Origin: an uncultured Prevotellaceae bacterium
Lineage (GTDB): Bacteria; Bacteroidota; Bacteroidia; Bacteroidales; Bacteroidaceae
Reading direction: 5' to 3'
DNA length: 37,243 nt
Assembly (NCBI GenBank): GCA_902801375.1
Contig: CADCIB010000026.1
Span: 1-37,243, forward strand
Part shown: piece by piece, positions 16,945-22,850 of the stretch
Position numbering within the stretch: position 1 is the stretch's first letter
Layout: the number at the start of each line of letters is the position of its first letter
Notes under the pieces: generated by a model
Seen by the model: only the letters and a program-made list of their open reading frames with translations
Told to the model about the DNA's origin: nothing
Databases searched by the model: none
Position numbers and translations under genes: made by a program

Positions 16945-17913
16945 ATGGAGAAATACTTAGCCAATCCTCTGCGCTACGACAGAGGAATGAATTACGACAG
17001 GTGCGGCCGTAGCGGTGTGCTGCTGCCACGCCTATCGTTAGGTTTCTGGCATAACTTTGGTGGCGTTGACCCCTATGAGCGCAGTCGCGCCATCACTCGT
17101 TATGCGTTCGACCAAGGTGTGAACCACTTCGACCTGGCCAACAACTACGGTCCTCCCTACGGCTCTGCGGAAGAGACGATGGGCCGACTCATGGACGACG
17201 ATTTCCGTCCTTATCGCGATGAACTGTTCATCTCGACCAAGGCAGGCTACGACATGTGGCCTGGTCCTTACGGCAATTGGGGGTCGCGCAAGTATCTCAT
17301 GGCTTCGCTCGACCAGTCGTTGCGCCGTATGCACCTGGACTATGTGGACCTGTTTTATTCCCATCGCTACGACCCCAATACGCCCCTTGAGGAGACTCTT
17401 CAGGCGCTGGTCGATGTGGTGCGTATGGGCAAGGCCCTCTATGTGGGCATTTCGAGCTGGCCTCTTGAGGCCACACGCTTTGCCTTCAGCTATCTCAAAG
17501 CTCACGATGTGCCCTGCCTCATCTATCAAGGCCGTCTGAACCTGCTCGACCGCAAACTGCAGCAGGAAGGCATCCTCGACCTTTGTGCGGAGCAGGGTGT
17601 GGGCTTCATCAGTTTCTCGCCATTGGCACAGGGGTTGCTCACCGACCGCTATCTGAACGGCATTCCCAGCGACTCGCGCATGTCGAGGGGAAAATCGTTG
17701 AAGGAAAGCGTGCTCACCGACGAGCTGTTGCAGAAGCTAAAGGCTTGGAACAGCTTGGCTCACGACCGCGGCGAAACGCTTGCTGAGATGTCGCTGGCGT
17801 GGGTGCTTGCCCAGCGAGGAGTGACGTCAGTGCTCGTCGGAGTCAGTTCTGTGGAACAACTGCAGAAGGACCTCAAATGCATTAGTGCCAAACCGTTTGC
17901 GCAAGAGCTATGA
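16945..17913 (+). CDS. Aldo/keto reductase, YghZ-like
   Basis: A 322-aa cytoplasmic NADPH-dependent aldo/keto reductase of the YghZ/L-glyceraldehyde-3-phosphate reductase subgroup. The catalytic tetrad can be read as D63 and Y68 in HFDLANNYGPPYGSAEE, K99 in FISTKAG and H140 in FYSHRYD. The LSLGFWHNFGG start and the C-terminal GVSSVEQLQKDL cofactor segment fit the family. The start at 16945 begins a normal N-terminus and lies 32 bp after the GH3 stop; an open upstream start would overlap the GH3 gene. It may be cotranscribed with the PUL and reduce a sugar or aldehyde, but its substrate cannot be read from sequence. Confidence 0.9.
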   Translation: MEKYLANPLRYDRGMNYDRCGRSGVLLPRLSLGFWHNFGGVDPYERSRAITRYAFDQGVNHFDLANNYGPPYGSAEETMGRLMDDDFRPYRDELFISTKAGYDMWPGPYGNWGSRKYLMASLDQSLRRMHLDYVDLFYSHRYDPNTPLEETLQALVDVVRMGKALYVGISSWPLEATRFAFSYLKAHDVPCLIYQGRLNLLDRKLQQEGILDLCAEQGVGFISFSPLAQGLLTDRYLNGIPSDSRMSRGKSLKESVLTDELLQKLKAWNSLAHDRGETLAEMSLAWVLAQRGVTSVLVGVSSVEQLQKDLKCISAKPFAQEL

Positions 17914-17949
17914 TGGAAGATTTCGATAAATGCTGATACTCGCTGTGAG

Positions 17950-18006
17950 GGGTGTATCAAAACTCTGCCCCTACCTGTGGACTGCATTTAGTGTTTTGAC
18001 ACACCC
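17950..18006. mobile_element. Possible MITE-like remnant with 14-bp terminal inverted repeats
   Basis: GGGTGTATCAAAAC at the left and GTTTTGACACACCC at the right are inverted copies with one mismatch and bound a 57-bp segment with no coding capacity. The ends resemble terminal inverted repeats of small insertion elements. It could equally be a transcript hairpin after the aldo/keto reductase gene. No target-site duplication is obvious. Confidence 0.4.
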
Positions 18007-18055
18007 TCGAACATGGAAACTTGCTGATTGAAGCCAAAGCATAAGGAATAAGAGC

Positions 18056-18123
18056 AACTCCTTCCCTCCTCTGACTCCGTAGACAACAAAATGCTGCGGA
18101 GCCAGGGAGGGAAGGAGTTTTTT
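18056..18123 (+). terminator. Long rho-independent terminator after the PUL operon
   Basis: AACTCCTTCCCTCC pairs with GGAGGGAAGGAGTT (14 bp), with a second inner stem CTCCGTAG/CTGCGGAG, followed by a T run at 18118-18123. It is 143 bp after the aldo/keto reductase stop codon. The T run suits the plus strand; the opposite end also shows As, so it may work for the minus-strand antitoxin gene as well. Confidence 0.85.
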
Positions 18124-18171
18124 ACTCATTCAGCCGAATAAAAAAAATCGGTTCTGGTCATCTCACGGGTG

Positions 18172-18480
18172 TTATAGAATCGTTAGGCTTACCCTTCGTC
18201 CCAATCCATGGAATATCTTGAACAGGGTGGATACCTGTATGTCTGCATGACCATTCTCCACACGTGATATGTAGCTTTTCTTAGTACCAATCTTCTCGGC
18301 AAGCTGTTCTTGTGTAAGCCCTGCTTTCCGACGTTCTTCTTTCAAGTGCTCCCCCAAGATAAATGCATCTACCTCTGCATCAAATATCATTCTGATGGGA
18401 GTTCCTTCTGCACCAAAATCTTCTTCTATTAAATCTTCTATCGGCGTAAGATTCAATCTTTTCATTTCTACTCTTGTCAT
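18172..18480 (-). CDS. HigA-like antitoxin with XRE-type HTH
   Basis: A 102-aa protein. The C-terminal half is an XRE/Cro helix-turn-helix: LKEERRKAGLTQEQLAEKIG, then KKSYISRVENGHADIQVSTL. The N-terminal 40 residues are acidic, as in HigA-type antitoxins that wrap the toxin. Its ATG overlaps the TGA of the upstream toxin reading frame (ATGA), the usual toxin-first order of HigBA operons. It would bind HigB and repress the operon from the site near 18857. It looks intact although its toxin gene is broken. Confidence 0.85.
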   Translation of the reverse strand: MTRVEMKRLNLTPIEDLIEEDFGAEGTPIRMIFDAEVDAFILGEHLKEERRKAGLTQEQLAEKIGTKKSYISRVENGHADIQVSTLFKIFHGLGRRVSLTIL

Positions 18481-18840
18481 ATTATTTGCCCTTTCTTATT
18501 TTCAAAGTAATCTTTCATGATTCGTTTTGCCTTGTCAATCTCATTCTGCGGTGTCTTTTGCGATTTCTTTTGGAAGCCATTGAATAAGACAACAAGATTG
18601 CCCTCGTCAAAACAACAGAAAATCCGGAATATATTGCCCTCATCCTCAACCCTGATTTCGTAAAAGCCCAGACACTCCTGAAATGGATCTTAAGAATGAA
18701 ACTGGTACAACATCCAAGGTCATGATATAGAGGAAAACCTGGTATATTTTCTTCAAAGTCCGCAGGGACAAAGTCTTTTTGAACTCCTTAAAGTAGTCCT
18801 TGTATATTACCAACTGCCTTTTGTATTCTTTCTTTGACAT
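18477..18840 (-). pseudogene. Frameshifted HigB/RelE-like toxin gene
   Basis: Read from 18840, the first frame gives MSKKEYKRQLVIYKDYFKEF and runs to SISGVSGLLRNQG before an early stop at 18646. The next frame then continues as FYEIRVEDEGNIFRIFCCFD, LVVLFNGFQKKSQKTPQNEI and DKAKRIMKDYFENK to a TGA that overlaps the antitoxin ATG. Joined at about 18672-18680, the two parts make a full-length (about 120 aa) Gp49/HigB-type mRNA interferase. The total length is one base more than a multiple of three, so a single inserted base, perhaps in the GGG run, explains the break. Programmed frameshifting or a sequencing error are the alternatives. Confidence 0.8.
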
Positions 18841-18856
18841 GCATCTAAGTTTCCTG

Positions 18857-18864
18857 CAAAGGTA
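18857..18864 (-). promoter_or_regulatory. Bacteroidetes -7 promoter element for the toxin-antitoxin unit
   Basis: Reads TACCTTTG followed by CA on the minus strand, 16 bp upstream of the toxin start at 18840. Confidence 0.75.
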
Positions 18865-18953
18865 ACTAATTAGTAAACATTCTCCAAATTATTCTTCTAA
18901 AAAGTGCATGAAATAAATACTTTTAACACTTGTACCAGAAAAAGAAATCATTT

Positions 18954-21077
18954 CTACCAATGAATCTGAACGTGGACACCCTCAGGGTCGTTCTCGAAGC
19001 GCAGAAGCAGGGTGTGGCTGCCAGCATCCCATTGGTGGGTGCTGGCAGTAGTTGTTTGGATGGTCTTTGGCTCGCGGGGCAGCAGGATGCGCATCACATT
19101 GTCGGTGTTGAGGGGCGAACGGGCAACGAACGAGAAACTACGTCGACCGACAAGCTCGTTCTCCTGTCGCGAGGCGGCAGCAAGCACCTGCGGACGGCGA
19201 CGATGGCTCACCTTGTCGAGGTCGAGCAGGAAGGCTTGTTCACCAGGCATCACAACCTTCTCTCCTACTATGGGGAGCGACGGGTCGAAGAGGTCGATGA
19301 AGCGGCCGTTCAGCAGCAGAGGCTCATCGCTGACAGCTCCCTCGTCGACTACGGCAGCCATCAGGTAAGGTCCGCGCCGCAGCATGTAGTTGTTTTTTGT
19401 CTGAAGGCCTCCAGCAGCATTTTTCAGAACATCCAACAGCAGGCTTTCCAGCTCAGCATTCGCAGCAAACTCGCAAGGATTGGTTCTCAGCACGTAGATA
19501 TGCCCTCGGCCGAAACGGTAATGCCCGTCGGCAGGTGTTTCGGGCATGTTCATCAACGCGAAGAGATGCTGCGAGGGAGCCTCATAGTGAAAACCACCCT
19601 TGTTCCACCATTGGGAAATATGCTGAAACGCATCGTCGTCGCGCCCGCAATAGACGAGCGTACCGCCATCTTTCACCCATCGGGCGATGTGCTCATGGGC
19701 TTCGGGCTGGAGAGGTTTCATGTGGGCATAGCTCATCAGCAGGACGCTGACATCGCGCCACGTGTCCTCAAAGCCGACATTCTCCAAATGGGTGATACCC
19801 ACGGGGATGCCTCGCTTGACGAGTGGCAGGGTGAGCCCAAAGAAATTGGAAAGGCAGGAGTCGCGCAGCCCCTCAATGGGTTGCTGAAACATGATGGAAT
19901 TGGCCATAAGCACGCTGAAGCCCTGCTGTCCGCTGACGCGGTTGCGCGAGACAGGCATCTGCCCCAACGCGTTGATCATCACCTGCATCTGCGTGGAATA
20001 CGGACGCGGAATGAGGCTCTGCTCCTCGCTCTTGCCACTGACGCGATACAGCCGTTCGTAGATACGGTCGGGCCACGGCATCACCTCATAGTCGGCCACC
20101 GTGGGATAGAGCAACTGAGCCGTGAAAGTGGCCTGATAGTTGCGGCGATAGTCGTCCCAATCCACCACACCATCTTCGATAGGGTCGGTCAGGAAGAACA
20201 TTTTCCTACCCGTCAGGCGCGTCATCGATTCCATGCAACCATATTCCAGAAAAGCGGTCTCAAAGACACGTTCACGATGCCTGCCCTGGAAGAAATTCGC
20301 AGCCCGCGAGGTGCCCGTCCACACCTGGGCGATATAGCCGTCGCAGCTCTCCAACGAAGCCAACGACGCCTCTGGCGACACGATGCCCCACTGGGCATAA
20401 TTGATGAGCGAATGGGTGGGCACGTAGCAGCGCACGTTCATGCCCCGTTCGCGACCATAGCGCTTGGCGTAGGTGAAGACGCTGTCCAGCGCACGATAAT
20501 AGAGATGGTATTTCAGATGGTTCGAGAGATACATGTTCTCGGCCGACGCATGCTGAGGTCGCCAGTCGAAGCCATAATAGTCGCGCCACTCACGCTTGAA
20601 AGCCTCGCTGTAGCCGCCCCTCATCCAGAACTCAGGCTCCTCAAGGAAGAGGGCATCAATGCCTGCGTCGATGGCCGGTCGGATGTGCCGTTCGCACAAA
20701 TAGCGGAGATAGTTAAGCGTGGGAACAATGTAAGGTACCGATGGCCCGTGCATGATGGTGTCGCCCTGACGAGTCCGCTGCCCCTCGTCCATGTGTGGCC
20801 GCCCATCCCATTGGCCCGTGAAGTAGTCCTGATAGCCTCCCCAGGCAATGCCCGTCATGAAGTGGGTGGTATAGCCGTGATCGCGCCACGACTGCACACG
20901 TTGCCGGAAAGTGCGTTCCGGATGGTCGTTGGCACCATAGACCATCACCACATCGGCGCGCACATCGGTGGTGGGTTTCCACTGACTGCTTGTCTGGAAA
21001 GTGGTCTTCTCTCTCTGCGCAGCCACCTGTAAGGCAGCCATCAGGAGAAGCATCAGTACAAAGCTCTTCGTTTTCAT
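18954..21077 (-). CDS. Large exported protein, possible uncharacterised glycoside hydrolase with GATase-like domain
   Basis: A 707-aa protein with signal peptide MKTKSFVLMLLLMAALQVAAQ. The first 400 residues look like a (beta/alpha)8 barrel: VVMVYGANDHPERTF, the segment AGIDALFLEEPEFW with adjacent acidic residues that could be catalytic, and a later DYEVMPWPDRIYERLY. Residues about 390-560 resemble the class I glutamine-amidotransferase-like domain of GH42-type enzymes (DVSVLLMSYAHMKPL, HEHIARWVKDGGTLVYCGRDDDAF). The end is beta-rich (HTLLLRFENDPEGVHVQIHW). I cannot assign a known family. It has its own promoter at 21101 and faces the PUL. The methionine at 21077 begins the signal peptide, so upstream in-frame codons are ignored. 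Confidence 0.8.
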   Translation of the reverse strand: MKTKSFVLMLLLMAALQVAAQREKTTFQTSSQWKPTTDVRADVVMVYGANDHPERTFRQRVQSWRDHGYTTHFMTGIAWGGYQDYFTGQWDGRPHMDEGQRTRQGDTIMHGPSVPYIVPTLNYLRYLCERHIRPAIDAGIDALFLEEPEFWMRGGYSEAFKREWRDYYGFDWRPQHASAENMYLSNHLKYHLYYRALDSVFTYAKRYGRERGMNVRCYVPTHSLINYAQWGIVSPEASLASLESCDGYIAQVWTGTSRAANFFQGRHRERVFETAFLEYGCMESMTRLTGRKMFFLTDPIEDGVVDWDDYRRNYQATFTAQLLYPTVADYEVMPWPDRIYERLYRVSGKSEEQSLIPRPYSTQMQVMINALGQMPVSRNRVSGQQGFSVLMANSIMFQQPIEGLRDSCLSNFFGLTLPLVKRGIPVGITHLENVGFEDTWRDVSVLLMSYAHMKPLQPEAHEHIARWVKDGGTLVYCGRDDDAFQHISQWWNKGGFHYEAPSQHLFALMNMPETPADGHYRFGRGHIYVLRTNPCEFAANAELESLLLDVLKNAAGGLQTKNNYMLRRGPYLMAAVVDEGAVSDEPLLLNGRFIDLFDPSLPIVGEKVVMPGEQAFLLDLDKVSHRRRPQVLAAASRQENELVGRRSFSFVARSPLNTDNVMRILLPREPKTIQTTTASTHQWDAGSHTLLLRFENDPEGVHVQIHW

Positions 21078-21100
21078 TGTCGTGAATCCTTTCTTTGTTG

Positions 21101-21108
21101 CAAAGTTA
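21101..21108 (-). promoter_or_regulatory. Bacteroidetes -7 promoter element for the 707-aa gene
   Basis: Reads TAACTTTG followed by CA on the minus strand, 23 bp upstream of the start at 21077. Confidence 0.75.
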
Positions 21109-21267
21109 CAACAAAAATAGCGAAACGCCAATATCTGATTACCTAAAAAATAATGATTTTACAGATTAGTACATAAGTATTTGTATTAAGACAATCATAT
21201 TAATTATTTGTATTTCGCTTATAACCAACAACTTAAAACAAACAACAATACCAACGGCGGTTTGATT

Positions 21268-21371
21268 GGCGCGAAAAAACGCATTGTCCATTTGTCACAA
21301 TTGTCACGCTTGAATTTCAGGCGCGAAAAAACGCATTGTCCAATTGTCACAATTGTCACGCTTGAATTTCA
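21268..21371. repeat. Two tandem copies of a 52-bp repeat
   Basis: Copies at 21268-21319 and 21320-21371 differ at a single base. Each contains GGCGCGAAAAAACGCATTGT and the internal doublet TTGTCACAATTGTCACG. A third, partial copy of 40 bp is at 33551-33590. The sequence lies in the 376-bp gap (21132-21508) between the 707-aa gene and the island promoter; apart from these repeats I see no gene in that gap, which is AT-rich. Confidence 0.85.
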
Positions 21372-21508
21372 GTAGGGCTTTTGTTAAAGAACAAACCACT
21401 TAGATTCGATTATAAAGAATTTGGATTGTTAAATCGTTCCAAAATGCAAAAATCGTCAAAAAACAAACTTTTTCTTCGATAGTAGGTTATAATATCACAA
21501 AGATTTTG

Positions 21509-21516
21509 TAATTTTG
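21509..21516 (+). promoter_or_regulatory. Bacteroidetes -7 promoter element for the structured leader and island operon
   Basis: TAATTTTG followed by CA matches TAnnTTTG. The first hairpin of the leader starts at 21521, so transcription probably begins near 21522. The methylase ATG is about 375 nt downstream. Confidence 0.7.
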
Positions 21517-21520
21517 CATC

Positions 21521-21896
21521 GTTCATATCCAAGCCTTATGGCTTAGGGATTGAACTGCGACATATTGGAAAGCGTCATTGATGCTTTGTTTTTGGCTATC
21601 TGAAACTTCCACAATACAGAAAACCAGTCAAGAACAATAGCAGAGATGAATGCTACGGGTGTAGTATATACTCCCGGAGTGTGCAGAGGGCTGAGAGTTC
21701 CCTCATGCACACTTTTCGGGGAGTTAATAATACTGACTAACGTGGGTATTCAAACTCTGTTCGTTCACTGGTTAGGCTGTGGAAGGCCCCAGATAGCAGG
21801 ACGAGCAGATGTGGATACCCCGTTTTTTGAATGCCGTTATCTGTTTATTAATCATCTGACTTATGGGTATCAGTCAGGATTAGTAATTACTGACCG
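21521..21896 (+). ncRNA. Highly structured leader RNA (or separate ncRNA) upstream of the methylase operon
   Basis: The segment has several strong complementary pairs. (1) 21521-21555: GTTCA, ATCC and AAGCC pair with GGCTT, GGAT and TGAAC around a TTAT loop. (2) 21569-21587: AAAGCGT/ATGCTTT. (3) 21670-21724: a long arm with ACTCCC/GGGAGT, AGTGTGCA/TGCACACT and GAGGG/CCCTC around CTGAGAGTT. (4) A long-range pair GGTATTCAAA (21745) with TTTGAATGCC (21826), ten pairs with one G-T, enclosing a smaller fold. (5) Near the methylase start, CTGAC/GTCAG (21856-21877) competes with a GGT-CAGT/ACTGACC pairing (21866-21895) next to the ATG. The fold is read by eye. I do not recognise a named RNA family. 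An 89-codon open frame (21646-21915) crosses the hairpins and looks like a by-product. Confidence 0.65.
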
Positions 21897-22850
21897 ATGC
21901 CTCAAAACACGGTAGTAAAGAATAGTTTTTTCGAAGCTAAGCCTTTTGTCAAATGGGCTGGTGGCAAGAGAAACCTACTTAAGAAGCTGGAAGCGCTGCT
22001 ACCTGCTCGTTTTGACGATCTTCAGGATGTAACTTATATTGAGCCTTTTGTCGGTGGAGGTGCGATGCTCTTCCACATGTTATATAATCATAAATGTATA
22101 AAACGAGCGGTCATCAATGATATAAACCAAGACCTTATTCATTGTTATCAACTGATAGCAAATACCCCCAATATTCTAATAGACAGACTGAGGATTATTG
22201 AGAACAATTATTATAGTGTTGGGTTCCCTTCAAGAAAGGAGTTGTATTATGCCTATCGTGACCAATATAATAGTGTTGGAGTTCATCCTGATGAACGGGC
22301 TGCCCTTTTTATTTTTTTGAATCATACTTGTTTTAATGGACTATATAGAGTGAATGCAGCAGGCAAATTCAATGTTCCATATGGACGATACAAAAAGCCA
22401 GTTATATGTAATGAAAAATTGATAATGGCAGACCATTATCTGCTTAATTCCGTTGAATTGGTCATTCGTCAGCCAGGCGACTATAAGTTTGTCAGAAATA
22501 ATCTCAGCAGGAAACATGTGAACTTTGCCTATTTTGATCCTCCCTATCGACCTTTAAGTGTTACATCGTCATTTAGGGAATACTCAAATAGTCCCTTTGG
22601 TGACAAACAACAGAATGAGTTAAAAGTGTTCTGTGACAATTTGTCAGCAAGAGATTGTCTGATTATGCTAAGCAATTCTGACAGCAAGACTGAATTTGGA
22701 GATTCGTATTTCGAGGCGTTATATGAGGGATATCATATTCAACGGATATTAGCGCCACGTTTTATTAATGCTTATGGTGAAAAACGTGAGCAATTGAAAG
22801 AAGTAGTTATCACAAATTATAATTGCCAAAAACATGCTGAAAAAAAATAA
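21897..22850 (+). CDS. D12-class (Dam-type) DNA N6-adenine methyltransferase
   Basis: A 317-aa methylase with the D12-class order of motifs: FVKWAGGKR (residues 17-25, binds SAM with the next motif), EPFVGGGAMLF (49-59), NDINQDLI, and catalytic DPPY at 214-217. Members such as Dam and M.DpnIIA methylate the adenine of GATC; the target here is unproven. It is the first gene of the AT-rich island operon and overlaps the helicase gene by 17 bp, implying translational coupling. As it sits with restriction-type genes, I infer that it marks self DNA. The start at 21897 lies directly after a possible RBS-masking hairpin of the leader. Confidence 0.93.
   Translation: MPQNTVVKNSFFEAKPFVKWAGGKRNLLKKLEALLPARFDDLQDVTYIEPFVGGGAMLFHMLYNHKCIKRAVINDINQDLIHCYQLIANTPNILIDRLRIIENNYYSVGFPSRKELYYAYRDQYNSVGVHPDERAALFIFLNHTCFNGLYRVNAAGKFNVPYGRYKKPVICNEKLIMADHYLLNSVELVIRQPGDYKFVRNNLSRKHVNFAYFDPPYRPLSVTSSFREYSNSPFGDKQQNELKVFCDNLSARDCLIMLSNSDSKTEFGDSYFEALYEGYHIQRILAPRFINAYGEKREQLKEVVITNYNCQKHAEKK

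Noticed and set aside
18930-21032. A 700-codon open frame on the plus strand, exactly opposite the 707-aa gene
   Set aside because: It lacks a signal or domain pattern and is rich in H, V and R as expected from reading GC-rich codons in antisense. The minus-strand frame has a signal peptide, promoter and fold-like sequence.
21521-21896. Group II intron or retron RNA
   Set aside because: No reverse transcriptase gene is in the window, and no domain V-like hairpin or retron msr/msd inverted-repeat layout could be identified.
21646-21915. An 89-codon open frame in the leader upstream of the methylase
   Set aside because: It crosses the strong hairpins and overlaps the methylase start, and the translation has no protein-like pattern. 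RNA structure explains the segment better; it stays possible as a leader peptide.
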